DNA of 47,875 nt from Pseudomonadota bacterium (GTDB lineage Bacteria; Desulfobacterota; Binatia; Binatales; Binataceae). Made by a program: the position numbers and the translations under genes. Shown here in pieces: positions 1-8,152 of the stretch (positions are counted from its first letter, which is position 1; every line of letters starts with the position of its first letter). Below the pieces are notes generated by a model, which was not told the DNA's origin, ran no database searches, and saw nothing but the letters and a program-made list of their open reading frames with translations. The stretch is taken from the NCBI GenBank assembly GCA_021323675.1, contig JAJPKP010000074.1, positions 1-47,875 of the forward strand, read 5' to 3'.

Positions 1-902
1 TACCGGTTTGCGTGCGTGCGCCATTTGCTGAACTCCCGGGCAAGTTCGATCGCCAGTGAGGTCCCGCCCCCGCTCATGATGTTGAAGCCCGCGACCTCGC
101 CGGCCAATGATTTCATTAATTCAAGATTTTCCCGGACTGAAAACGCCCGGGCTTCCTCTTCGCTCATCCCCGAGTAGCGATCGAAGTAACCATGCGCGCC
201 GCTCAGGTCTTTTACCTTTTCTTTTATATGATCCGCCATCGACGCGCGCTTGACCGGCAGGATTCCCAGGATCGTATGCAGCGAAAGGCGGTTGGCGTGA
301 ACGAGAAATCGGCGCGGCTTTTCCACGTCGAATACCGGCTGCGTGAGCACGAATTTGGCGCCGGCTTTCGCCTTGCGCTCCAGCAAGGCAATCTCGCGAT
401 CGAAATCGGTCCGATTGGGATTGGCAACCACGCCCGCGTACAGGGACGGCGGGGTCTTTAGCGGGGGCCTCCCCTCGCCCGTATCGCCGCGGTTGAGTGC
501 CGAGATCATCTCCAGCATATCGAAAGGGGTCAAATCGCGAACCACGGACGCGCTATTTGGATGATCTTTCGGAACGGGATCGCCGGCCAACGCCACCACG
601 CCGTCGATTCCGAGCGCGGCGGCGCCGAGCAGGTCGGATTTGATCGCAAAGCGGTTGCGATGGCGGCAGGAAAAATTGAGCACTACCGGCAATCCCAGCC
701 GCGCCTTGACGAACGACCCGAACACGAGCCCCGACATTTTCACGCGCCCCAGCGCATTGTCTGTCAGATTTACCGCGTCGATATGGCCGACGAACTCCTC
801 GAGGCGCTTGAGCAGCAGGCGCGGATTGGCGCCGCGCGGCGGAGCAACCTCCAGCCAGAGCGCGGGTCGCGACGCGGCCAGGCTCTCGGCAAGCGACGGC
901 AA
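1..902 (-). CDS. metF: methylenetetrahydrofolate reductase (C-terminus cut by window edge)
   Basis: Reduces 5,10-methylene-THF to 5-methyl-THF with FAD, supplying methyl groups for methionine. Reading the minus strand gives about 300 residues open to the left edge. Visible family marks are LEVAPPRGANP near residues 17-27 (Glu18 at the catalytic-acid position), SCRHRNR at 78-84, SDLLGAAALGI, LAGDP at 105-109 (Asp in the flavin site) and LTQPVFD. An in-frame TGA lies directly before a TTG at 902, and GGCGGAG sits 7 bases upstream of that TTG, so I take TTG as the start. The SCRHRNR/LAGDP spelling resembles the reductase half of homocysteine methyltransferase-MTHFR fusions, but there is no room for a fused N-terminal domain. 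It follows the homoserine kinase gene by 83 bp. Confidence 0.85.
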   Translation of the reverse strand, partial: MPSLAESLAASRPALWLEVAPPRGANPRLLLKRLEEFVGHIDAVNLTDNALGRVKMSGLVFGSFVKARLGLPVVLNFSCRHRNRFAIKSDLLGAAALGIDGVVALAGDPVPKDHPNSASVVRDLTPFDMLEMISALNRGDTGEGRPPLKTPPSLYAGVVANPNRTDFDREIALLERKAKAGAKFVLTQPVFDVEKPRRFLVHANRLSLHTILGILPVKRASMADHIKEKVKDLSGAHGYFDRYSGMSEEEARAFSVRENLELMKSLAGEVAGFNIMSGGGTSLAIELAREFSKWRTHANR

Positions 903-985
903 TCAGGAACTCCGCCGCCGGCCGACAAGGCGCTCAAGATGGTTGATGTAAAGCATGCGAGCGGCGAGCGCGCGCGCTCTCAGGA

Positions 986-2020
986 CTAGGCCTGTTTGCG
1001 CTCGGTCGCCTTTACCTTCTGATATTTGCGGTAATCGTATCCGGTCGCCATCGCCATCAGGAGCGGCTCCATGCCGCCTTCTCTTTCGCGCCGCAGCACG
1101 CGCAGGCGATCGAAGAACTCCCGGAAATCTTTGTCGATGCGATTCTGGCCGCCCACCGGCTGCAGGAAGAAATCATGCAAACGCGTTACGGTAAAGCGCA
1201 GCGACGAGAACCGCAGTTCGTTTGGAAACGCGTCCCATTCCGCCAGCGATAACGTACGCACCGATTCATAGCCGCCCAGCAGCGCGCGGAATCGTTCCAG
1301 AGAATAGTCGCCATTGACGAAACACAAGGCATTTACCGCAGTGGCGATGTCAAAAATGAATTTTCCGCGGCAGGCGGACTCGAAATCGAGCACTGCGGTC
1401 AGCTTTTCGCCGCGAAACAGGAGGTTGTCCGCGAAGATGTCGCCGTGGATTACGCCCTTCGGCAGCTTGCCTTCGAGATAACGGGTCAGGTACTCGACCT
1501 CGTCATCGAGCGTGCGGCAAATCTTGCGGAAGTAGTTCGGAAGGCGGCTGCGTACGTTCAGGTAAAGATCGGCAATTCGTTCGAAGCTGAAGCGGTTGTC
1601 GATTCCCTTCTTGTACGCTTTTCCGATTACGTGAAGCTCTCCAATCGCACGCCCAATCGTTTCGAGTTGCGAAAACTTGAGCCTCTCCGGCGCCGGGGTC
1701 CTGCCCTCCTGGTATTTGAACAACGAGACGCACTTGTTGTTGAACGTGCGGTAGTACCGCCCCATCCGATCCTGCATCGGATGCGGGCATGGAAAGGTGT
1801 GCTTGCGCAGGAAGGAGAGCAGATCGATCTCGCGCTTGAGCTCGTTCTCGCCTTTGACCTCGTCGATCCGAAGCAGAAATTTGCCCTTGGCTGCCTCGAC
1901 CACGTAGTTGCTGTTGACCGAGCCCTGCGCGACCGGCGTGGCGCTGGTGATTCGGCCTAGCGAGTAGTCGTCAGCCAGTTCCTTGAGGAACGGTTTGTTG
2001 AGCTCGGTATAAACGGCCAT
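986..2020 (-). CDS. thrB: homoserine kinase, APH-fold (ThrB2) type
   Basis: Phosphorylates homoserine to O-phosphohomoserine with ATP, the step before threonine synthase. The 344-residue length fits the aminoglycoside-phosphotransferase-like homoserine kinases. The start MAVYTELNK matches the conserved N-terminus of this family, so the ATG at 2020 is preferred over an upstream alternative at 2068. QGSVNSNY near 32-39 is the nucleotide-loop equivalent, HGDIFADN at 192-199 is the Brenner catalytic motif, and the Asp of LDFES at 212 binds metal. The gene heads a minus-strand pair with metF. hom and thrC lie 31 kb away, beside a second candidate homoserine kinase of another fold. Confidence 0.85.
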   Translation of the reverse strand: MAVYTELNKPFLKELADDYSLGRITSATPVAQGSVNSNYVVEAAKGKFLLRIDEVKGENELKREIDLLSFLRKHTFPCPHPMQDRMGRYYRTFNNKCVSLFKYQEGRTPAPERLKFSQLETIGRAIGELHVIGKAYKKGIDNRFSFERIADLYLNVRSRLPNYFRKICRTLDDEVEYLTRYLEGKLPKGVIHGDIFADNLLFRGEKLTAVLDFESACRGKFIFDIATAVNALCFVNGDYSLERFRALLGGYESVRTLSLAEWDAFPNELRFSSLRFTVTRLHDFFLQPVGGQNRIDKDFREFFDRLRVLRREREGGMEPLLMAMATGYDYRKYQKVKATERKQA

Positions 2021-2185
2021 GGGATAAGTCTGCTTCGCCCGCGGAATCCGCGGGAAGTGTAGAGCCAACTTTGAGGCGGGTCAACTAGGGTCCTGAAACT
2101 ATCGTCTAAACGCCCGGTATGTTGTCGCGGCACGTGGCGGGAAGCCTGCTCGAGGGGCTTTGCCTCGGCTCCATATACGGCTTAA

Positions 2186-2728
2186 ATGGCATCCATGCCT
2201 ACCAAGAAAAAACCTTCCGTTTCGCGAACTTCCGCCGGCAAGGCGTCCGGACCGGACTCCACCTCGCTGGAAGGCCGCAAGGCGCCGAACTTTGAGCTGC
2301 CCGACGCTTCCGGGAAGACGGTAAAGCTGTCCGACCTGATCGGCTCGAGGAACCTGATCCTCTACTTCTATCCCAAGGACATGACACCGGGGTGTACGAC
2401 CGAGGCATGCAGTTTCCGCGATAACCTTGAGAAAATTGTCGCAGCCGGCGCCCGAGTCGTCGGGGTGAGCGCGGACTCTTCCGCTTCACACGAGAAGTTC
2501 CGCGCCAAATATGGTCTCAACTTTCCGCTGCTTAGCGACACCGGCAACCAGGTCGGCAAGCTCTACGGCGTTTACAAGAAGAAATCGCTGTACGGCCGCG
2601 AATTTATGGGAATTGAGCGCACGACCTTCCTAATCGGCAAGGATGGCGTCGTCCGCAAGGTATTTCCCAAGGTCAAGGTGGCAGGGCACACCGAAGAGGT
2701 TCTCGCCGCCCTCAACGAGTTGCGCTAG
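2186..2728 (+). CDS. bcp: thioredoxin-dependent thiol peroxidase (BCP/PrxQ type)
   Basis: Reduces hydrogen peroxide and organic peroxides in the cytoplasm, using thioredoxin as the donor. It has 180 residues with an AhpC/TSA fold. The stretch YPKDMTPGCTTEACSFRD carries the peroxidatic Cys70 and a resolving Cys75 five residues later, the spacing of atypical two-Cys BCP enzymes. The N-terminal 28 residues, rich in Ser, Thr and Lys, extend beyond the usual start, and an internal ATG at 2195 is an equally good start. The gene stands alone, divergent from thrB and convergent with the next gene with only 6 bp between the stops. Confidence 0.92.
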   Translation: MASMPTKKKPSVSRTSAGKASGPDSTSLEGRKAPNFELPDASGKTVKLSDLIGSRNLILYFYPKDMTPGCTTEACSFRDNLEKIVAAGARVVGVSADSSASHEKFRAKYGLNFPLLSDTGNQVGKLYGVYKKKSLYGREFMGIERTTFLIGKDGVVRKVFPKVKVAGHTEEVLAALNELR

Positions 2729-2734
2729 GCGGAG

Positions 2735-3619
2735 TCAGCTTTCGCGTTCGCTGTCGAGCAGATTTTCGCGCAGAAACGCTCGAAGTTCCGGCTCAACTAC
2801 CCGCTTTGCGATCCGATGCGAGGCTTTGGGGTAGTAGCGTGTTTCCACGCGCGCACCCCGCTCGCGCAGCGCGCTTGCCAGCCGGACCGCCTGGCTCACC
2901 GGCATCGCGCGGTCGCCTTCGCCGTGCAGGATCAGCACGCTGCAATCGAGACGTTGCGGGAGATGCTGGATGACGCTGCGTTCGGAAAGCACCCGCCTGC
3001 TCGGCCACACCTGGTGGATGATGGCGAGCTTGGTTCGAAGCGGCGCCTGGGGCCAGAGTTTCAGCAGATCATATGCGCCCGACTGAAGGATAAGTGCGCG
3101 AGGGCGCGAGTCGTAGTCCATCAGGAGACCGGCTGCTACCGCGCCGTCGCCGGCACCCCATACCGCAACCCGGTTGGGATCAACTTCGGGACGCTCCTCG
3201 AGCAAATCGAGAGCGCGCCGCGACGCGGCCACCGCCTGCGGCCCAACGAACCTGCCGGGCCCCGACGATCGTCCATAACCGGGGATACTGACGCAGGCCA
3301 CATTAATTCCCATCGAAACCACGTCCGCGTTCGCTTCGATGCATCGCTCCGCCGTGTCCTCATCGCCGTTGAGGACCAACAGGGCGGGAAGGCGGCCGGG
3401 TTCGGCGCTGCGCGAAAGATATCCGGCGATTTGATACTGGTTGGGGCCGAGCGAGACCTGGAAATTGAACGGTTCGACGTTCGGATGCCTGGCGAGAAAT
3501 CCCTCGGGGGTTGCGTGGCAGGCGGCTATCGCAATGCCGGCCAGAACCGCGAGCATCGGCACCAGCACCGGACGGAAAGCAGTCCGGTCGGCTGGAACAG
3601 TTTTCGAGGCTCGCTTCAT
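2735..3619 (-). CDS. lipoprotein alpha/beta hydrolase with Asp in the nucleophile elbow
   Basis: A 294-residue protein with a lipoprotein signal: hydrophobic stretch 18-33 and lipobox IAAC with Cys34. The rest is an alpha/beta hydrolase domain of the dienelactone hydrolase/prolyl oligopeptidase type. The nucleophile elbow reads WGAGDGA (154-160), putting Asp158 where Ser is usual (GxSxG). The other triad members are in place: Asp236 in HGEGDRAMP and His268 in KASHRI. Asp nucleophiles are known in haloalkane dehalogenases and epoxide hydrolases, but the overall look is not of those families, so the substrate is unknown. Without experiment it could equally be a non-catalytic member. Confidence 0.75.
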   Translation of the reverse strand: MKRASKTVPADRTAFRPVLVPMLAVLAGIAIAACHATPEGFLARHPNVEPFNFQVSLGPNQYQIAGYLSRSAEPGRLPALLVLNGDEDTAERCIEANADVVSMGINVACVSIPGYGRSSGPGRFVGPQAVAASRRALDLLEERPEVDPNRVAVWGAGDGAVAAGLLMDYDSRPRALILQSGAYDLLKLWPQAPLRTKLAIIHQVWPSRRVLSERSVIQHLPQRLDCSVLILHGEGDRAMPVSQAVRLASALRERGARVETRYYPKASHRIAKRVVEPELRAFLRENLLDSERES

Positions 3620-3872
3620 ACGAAGGGCAAATTTACTCGCGAGATGAAATAAAGGAAATAGGCGTCACGGGCGGCATTACGACACGCTCAGTTGTCTTAT
3701 TGGAACATTGCCGCGCTAAACGGCGAAATTGTTTCGGTTTTGTAAGCAAAATGCCGCTGTCGGAATTCGCCGCGCCGAAGGCGCCCGGCCACGTTGAATC
3801 GTCGCCGCTATTCGCAAATACTTACTGCTTCTCACTGCTTGCAATTTAGGCGTTACTTCGAAGCGAGAAGCT
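3620..3872. promoter_or_regulatory. divergent intergenic region upstream of hisI
   Basis: A 253-bp stretch, more AT-rich than its surroundings, separates the divergent hydrolase and hisI. On the plus strand TTGAAT at 3794-3799, a 17-bp spacer and AATACT at 3817-3822 form a weak sigma-70-like candidate for hisI. I see no riboswitch or leader peptide. The promoter reading is tentative. Confidence 0.3.
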
Positions 3873-4298
3873 ATGGCAACGGAAGCATCGGCGGCAATCG
3901 ATTTCGCGAAGGGTAATGGCGTGGTTCCCGTAATAGCGATCGACCACGCAAGCCATCGGGTGCTGATGTTTGCCTACATGAATCGCGAAGCGTTCGATGA
4001 GACCGTGGCTACCGGTCGCGCCTGTTACTTCTCGCGCTCCCGCGGCAAGCTCAGGCGCAAAGGCGAGGAGTCGGGAAATTTTCAGGTCGTGAAGGAAATT
4101 CGCGTCGATTGCGACGAGGACACGATCATGCTGGTCGTGGAACAGATGGGCGATGGCGCGGCGTGTCATACCGGCCACGAGTCCTGCTTCTACCGGCGGC
4201 TGGAAAACGGTGAATGGCGTGAGGTGGAACCACGCAAGGTTGACCCGTCCAAGTACGGCCCCGGCTACGGCCATCAACCCAAGGCCGTTAAAGAATAA
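3873..4298 (+). CDS. hisI: phosphoribosyl-AMP cyclohydrolase
   Basis: Opens the adenine ring of phosphoribosyl-AMP in the third step of histidine biosynthesis, using zinc. The 141 residues match a stand-alone HisI without a HisE domain. Diagnostic stretches are [21 protein letters not shown], the metal-binding DCDEDT and the zinc-ligand region [10 protein letters not shown]. hisG starts 14 bp after its stop, so the two are probably cotranscribed. No other his gene is present in the window. Confidence 0.95.
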   Translation: MATEASAAIDFAKGNGVVPVIAIDHASHRVLMFAYMNREAFDETVATGRACYFSRSRGKLRRKGEESGNFQVVKEIRVDCDEDTIMLVVEQMGDGAACHTGHESCFYRRLENGEWREVEPRKVDPSKYGPGYGHQPKAVKE

Positions 4299-4312
4299 CC
4301 GGATGTGCTGAG

Positions 4313-5215
4313 ATGGCGGCGGAGAAATTCCTTAAATTCGGTATTCCCAAAGGCAGCCTCGAGCAGCAAACGCTCGAATTGATGCGCAAGTCGGGCTGGC
4401 GTATTTCGGTGAGCTCGCGATCGTATGTTCCCAGCATCGACGACCCCGCTCTCGCCTGCCGAATCCTGCGGCCGCAGGAGATGCCGCGCTACATCGCGGA
4501 CGGGTCGCTCGATGCCGGAATTACGGGTAGCGACTGGATTGTTGAGAATGACGTCAAGCTGGTCGAGGTCGAGAGCTTCATCTATTCGAAGGTCTCTCTG
4601 AAGCCCTCGCGATGGGTCTTGTGCGTTCCGGAACGTTCGCCCGTTCAGAGGCTTGAGGACCTCGAAGGCAAGCGGGTGGCCACCGAGATCGTCGGATTCG
4701 TGAGACGGGTTTTCGCCGAGCGCAAAGTTAAAGCAGAAATTGAATTTTCGTGGGGCGCGACCGAGGCCAAAGTTGCCGAAGGTATCGTTGATGCCGCCGT
4801 CGATGTTACCGAGACCGGCTCGTCGCTGCGTGCCAACGGTCTGCGAATTGTCGAGGAACTGCTCACCTCGAATCCGGTTCTGGTCGCCAGCCCTGAGGCG
4901 TGGGCCGACGAATGGAAGCAGGCCAAGATCAGGCAAATCGGAGTCTTGATTCGCGGAGCCCTGGATGCGGAGAGCCGGGTTGGAATCAAGATGAATGTCG
5001 CCCGCGAAAATGTCGAGAAAGTGATCGCCCTGCTCCCTTCAATCACGGCTCCCACCGTTTCCCAGCTTTATCCGCATCCGAACCTCAAAGGTAAGGAATG
5101 GCTGGCGGTTGAAACCGTAATCGCTGAGCACACCGTGCGTGAGTTGTTTCCCAAGCTGCTCGAGGCGGGGGCGGTAGGGATCGTCGAGTATCCTCTCAAC
5201 AAGATAATCGGCTGA
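4313..5215 (+). CDS. hisG: ATP phosphoribosyltransferase, long form
   Basis: Catalyses the first committed step of histidine biosynthesis, condensing ATP with PRPP. At 300 residues it is the long, self-contained form with a C-terminal ACT-like domain that normally binds histidine for feedback inhibition. Its presence means no HisZ subunit is needed. The N-terminal FGIPKGSLEQQT, the DAGITGSDWI segment and the PRPP-loop region DVTETGSSLRANGL are recognisable. It lies directly downstream of hisI. Confidence 0.94.
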   Translation: MAAEKFLKFGIPKGSLEQQTLELMRKSGWRISVSSRSYVPSIDDPALACRILRPQEMPRYIADGSLDAGITGSDWIVENDVKLVEVESFIYSKVSLKPSRWVLCVPERSPVQRLEDLEGKRVATEIVGFVRRVFAERKVKAEIEFSWGATEAKVAEGIVDAAVDVTETGSSLRANGLRIVEELLTSNPVLVASPEAWADEWKQAKIRQIGVLIRGALDAESRVGIKMNVARENVEKVIALLPSITAPTVSQLYPHPNLKGKEWLAVETVIAEHTVRELFPKLLEAGAVGIVEYPLNKIIG

Positions 5216-5272
5216 ATTGCGCCAAAAACCGTTGCGCTCGACGCAAAGTTTGGGCTCAGGGAGGTCTTAGCG

Positions 5273-6145
5273 ATGGGTAGGACACTCAGGTCCGAGACGC
5301 GCAACGGAGTCGGGACGATCGTCCTCACGCGCGCGTCCGAGTACAACACCATCACTCCCGAGCTGCGCGACGAACTCGCGGCGGCGGTAGATGCGGCCGA
5401 TGCCGACCGCGATGTGCGCGTCATTCTGCTCCGGGCTGAAGGTCCGGCATTTTGCGCCGGGTACCGGCTCGATACTTCCACGCAGGCTCAAGCGGCGGAA
5501 TCCGAGCGCAGGCGCGTCTGGGATTCGGTGGCCGATTACCACATGATCTCGCGCTACGTGAACACGTATTTGAAACTCTGGTATGCGAGCAAACCCGTAA
5601 TCGCCGCGGTCCAGGGATGGTGTATCGGGGGCGGCACGGACATGGTGCTGTGCGCGGATATTATCATTGCCGCGGAGACCGCCTCTTTTGGCTACCCGCC
5701 GTCGCGCGTATGGGGAACGCCGACTACCGCGATGTGGGTGTACAGGATGGGACTCGAACGCCCCAAGCGCTACCTGCTCACCGGCGATGAAATTCCCGCC
5801 CCGGAAGCGGCGCGCATCGGCTTGATCCTCGAAACCGTCCCAGAAGAAAAATTGCTCGAACATGCAACCGCGTTCGCGGAGCGGATGGCGAAGGTGCCGC
5901 TCAATCAGCTCCAGATGCTGAAGCTGATGTGCAACCATACCGCCGAGCAGATGGGGTTCGCTACTTCCCGGCTGCTGGGTTCATTCTTCGACGGAATTGC
6001 GCGGCATACGCAGGAAGGCCTGGACTTCGTCAAGCGGGCGCAGGAGGCGGGATTTCGACAGGCAGTACGCGAGCGCGACGAACCATTCGGCGACTACGGT
6101 TCCGGTCCGCGGTCGAAGCGCCGGCGCGCCGGCAAGAAGCCATAG
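5273..6145 (+). CDS. crotonase-family protein with non-canonical active site
   Basis: A 290-residue enoyl-CoA hydratase/isomerase superfamily member with a strong ribosome binding site (GGGAGG) before its ATG. The oxyanion-hole region AVQGWCIGGGTDM is present. The two acidic residues of true enoyl-CoA hydratases are not: the GGGxEL glutamate is Asp (GGGTDM), and the second glutamate of the FGxPE motif is replaced in FGYPPSRVWG. It has a Lys/Arg-rich C-terminal tail (SKRRRAGKKP). It probably belongs to a separate crotonase subfamily acting on an unknown CoA thioester. It starts 57 bp after hisG and may be read through from it. Confidence 0.85.
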   Translation: MGRTLRSETRNGVGTIVLTRASEYNTITPELRDELAAAVDAADADRDVRVILLRAEGPAFCAGYRLDTSTQAQAAESERRRVWDSVADYHMISRYVNTYLKLWYASKPVIAAVQGWCIGGGTDMVLCADIIIAAETASFGYPPSRVWGTPTTAMWVYRMGLERPKRYLLTGDEIPAPEAARIGLILETVPEEKLLEHATAFAERMAKVPLNQLQMLKLMCNHTAEQMGFATSRLLGSFFDGIARHTQEGLDFVKRAQEAGFRQAVRERDEPFGDYGSGPRSKRRRAGKKP

Positions 6146-6190
6146 TCGCTCCAATATTCCGGTGTTTTCTGGACGAGCGGATCGCGGTCT

Positions 6191-6409
6191 TTAGGAAGCC
6201 TGATCGTGTGTGTCGTGATCGGCCCGCGGGCGCAATGCGTCCATGCCGGGCACTCCTCGCGGAGTCTCGTCATCGAAGAGGACGGTCACGATCCCCCAGA
6301 TCGTAACGATTGCCCAAAAAGCGCCGGCGCTGAGGGGCGGAAAGCCGGCCGACGACGCGATCGCAACCAGCGCCATCACCAGATCCCCCGCCCTCCAGAG
6401 CTCGTGCAT
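6191..6409 (-). CDS. small membrane protein, unknown
   Basis: A 72-residue protein whose middle (about residues 10-45) is hydrophobic and could form one or two membrane helices, with a charged, Asp/Arg/His-rich C-terminus. I do not recognise it. Its ATG lies 4 bp after the stop of the upstream crotonase, so it is probably translated from the same message. Position and composition, not homology, support it as a gene. Confidence 0.55.
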   Translation of the reverse strand: MHELWRAGDLVMALVAIASSAGFPPLSAGAFWAIVTIWGIVTVLFDDETPRGVPGMDALRPRADHDTHDQAS

Positions 6410-6413
6410 CGTC

Positions 6414-7193
6414 CTATTCGCCGGTCCAGTTGGGCTTGCGCTTCTGAGAAAACGCGAGGGGTCCTTCGACCGCGTCTTTCGACTTGAACAGGCGAGCCTG
6501 TCCCTCGTAATGCTTCCCGATCGCGTCCTCGACCGGAATGCCGAGGCCGGTCAGCGCGGCCTCCTTGGTGGCCTGCACCGACAGCGGCGAGCATTCCATA
6601 ATTTCGCGGGCCCATCGCTCGGAGGTTGAAATCAGGTCCTTGAGCGGGACCACTTCATTCACGATACCCCACTTATGCGCTTCCTGCGCGGTAATATGCT
6701 TGCCCGTCAGCATCAGGCCCATCGCGATCTTGAGCGGGATGTGACGCGGGAGGCGATGCACGCCGCCAGCCGCGGCCATCAGGCCGACCCGAGGTTCCGG
6801 CAGACCGAACCGGGCATGTTCGGCCGCGATGATGATGTCGCAGGAGAGCGCGATTTCAAAGCCGCCGCCGAGCGCGAAGCCGTTCACCGCCGCGATGATC
6901 GGCTTGAAGATGTCGTAGCGCGCGGTGATTCCGGCAAAGCCGCCCTTCGAGCGCATGAGTTGCTCGCCGCGATGTTCCGCGGTCCAGCGCAGATCGTTGC
7001 CGGCCGAGAATGCCTTGTCGCCCGCTCCGGTCACGATTGCAACCCACATCGCCTTGCCGGCGACGAAGTCGTCCCACACCTGGTCCATCTCCAGATGGCA
7101 GGCGGGGTGAAGCGCGTTCATCCGCTCCGGACGGTTGAAGGTGATGTACGCGATATGGTCGCGCTTCTCGTACTTGATGAATTCGAGCTGCAT
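6414..7193 (-). CDS. enoyl-CoA hydratase/isomerase family protein
   Basis: A 259-residue crotonase. ATG at 7193 (MQLEFIKYEKRD) is chosen because GAGGGG lies just before it and the upstream in-frame extension overlaps another gene. ITFNRPERMNAL is the family N-terminus. The active-site segments are FALGGGFEIALSCD and FGLPEPRVGLMAAAGG, and both catalytic glutamates are retained. It is probably an enoyl-CoA or carnitinyl-CoA type hydratase; the substrate cannot be read from sequence. It is the middle gene of a three-gene operon with two small unknown proteins. Confidence 0.88.
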   Translation of the reverse strand: MQLEFIKYEKRDHIAYITFNRPERMNALHPACHLEMDQVWDDFVAGKAMWVAIVTGAGDKAFSAGNDLRWTAEHRGEQLMRSKGGFAGITARYDIFKPIIAAVNGFALGGGFEIALSCDIIIAAEHARFGLPEPRVGLMAAAGGVHRLPRHIPLKIAMGLMLTGKHITAQEAHKWGIVNEVVPLKDLISTSERWAREIMECSPLSVQATKEAALTGLGIPVEDAIGKHYEGQARLFKSKDAVEGPLAFSQKRKPNWTGE

Positions 7194-7200
7194 TTTCCCC

Positions 7201-7443
7201 TCACTTCCGATCTTCAGGTTCATCGAGTAATTCGAAGAACGCGTCGATGCTCTGCATGAGTTGGCGCCGGATCTGGGCGCGCGTTCCCTCGATGTAGTGC
7301 ATCGCGACTCGCCCCGAGCTTCCGTCATCAAGAGTGACGCGCGCGTCCTCGACCGCGGCTACCTGGCCGTTGAAAATGCGCATCCCATAGACCAGCGCGC
7401 CGCGCTGTGGGGCGCCTTTCACCAGATGAAGCCTTCGGGGCAT
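7201..7443 (-). CDS. small hypothetical protein
   Basis: An 80-residue soluble protein beginning MPRRLHLVKGAP. A longer in-frame reading to 7539 exists but crosses the divergent promoter, and GGGAGA precedes the chosen ATG. A beta-rich first half (GMRIFNGQVAAVEDARVTL) is followed by a charged helix rich in Arg, Gln, Glu and Asp. No family is recognised. Its stop is 7 bp before the crotonase start and its last codons contain the crotonase ribosome binding site, which points to coupled translation. Confidence 0.6.
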   Translation of the reverse strand: MPRRLHLVKGAPQRGALVYGMRIFNGQVAAVEDARVTLDDGSSGRVAMHYIEGTRAQIRRQLMQSIDAFFELLDEPEDRK

Positions 7444-7528
7444 CCGCGTCTCCCTTACTGCTAACTTCTGCCTTTGTATAGCACACCGGGCGATGGAATC
7501 GCCCATCGCTGCGTTGACAACGGAGCGT

Positions 7529-7993
7529 ATGGCCCCCACAATCGCCGCGATGCGAGCGCGCGCGCTTTTCTTATTTGCAATCGCGAGCCTGGCGACGAGC
7601 CTGGCCGGTTGCGGCCTCTTCTATCAGGCCGGCATTCGCCTCAAGACCGCCCATATGTCTGACCAGCTCAAACCAGGCGAAAGCATGACGGCGATTCACC
7701 AGAAATTCGGCGAGCCCGACATTCGCCAGTACCCGGACGACACGACCGAGGTTTGGAGCTATGCTTATAAGCCGAACACGAACGATGTGACCGCCGCCCT
7801 GCTCTATACCTCGACCAAGGAAGGCGACCGGGGAACCTTCCTGGACCTGAAGTTTGTAGATGGACGGCTGGTGTCATGGACGGAAGCCGAGCATACGATG
7901 CCGCCCAAAGAGAGGTCCGGATTTGGCGCTGGAATCAGCGGAGCACCTATCGGGGGACCTGGGTCTCCGAACGGGGCTTCCACCCACTACTGA
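7529..7993 (+). CDS. SmpA/OmlA (BamE-like) domain lipoprotein
   Basis: A 154-residue outer-membrane-type lipoprotein. Its signal peptide ends in the lipobox LAGC. The mature part carries the pattern KPGESMTAIHQKFGEPDI, typical of the two-layer SmpA/OmlA/BamE fold (MTxxEVxxxFGxP), followed by beta strands VWSYAYK and FLDLKFVDGRLV. BamE itself is part of the beta-barrel assembly machine; many paralogues of this fold are uncharacterised. ATG 7529 is preferred because the signal peptide then has normal length, but 7493 and 7550 are possible. The tail is Gly/Pro-rich. Confidence 0.75.
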   Translation: MAPTIAAMRARALFLFAIASLATSLAGCGLFYQAGIRLKTAHMSDQLKPGESMTAIHQKFGEPDIRQYPDDTTEVWSYAYKPNTNDVTAALLYTSTKEGDRGTFLDLKFVDGRLVSWTEAEHTMPPKERSGFGAGISGAPIGGPGSPNGASTHY

Positions 7994-8152
7994 AGATTGT
8001 GGGCCGCCGGAACGAGGTTGCAAGCCCTGCCAGCTATCATATGTAATTGGCCAGGAGTTAAATTCGTTGATCGTCGGATGCGAGGCACGGCGTTTCAGGC
8101 GTGAAATCATCAGGCGCAGCGAGCGGCCTGACGTTTTGGCGTTGACCCTTTA

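Noticed and set aside
902..986. Possible frameshift at the N-terminus of metF
   Set aside because: An ATG-started frame upstream ends at a TGA, but the TTG directly after it has a good ribosome binding site and yields the normal MTHFR N-terminus, so no frameshift is needed.
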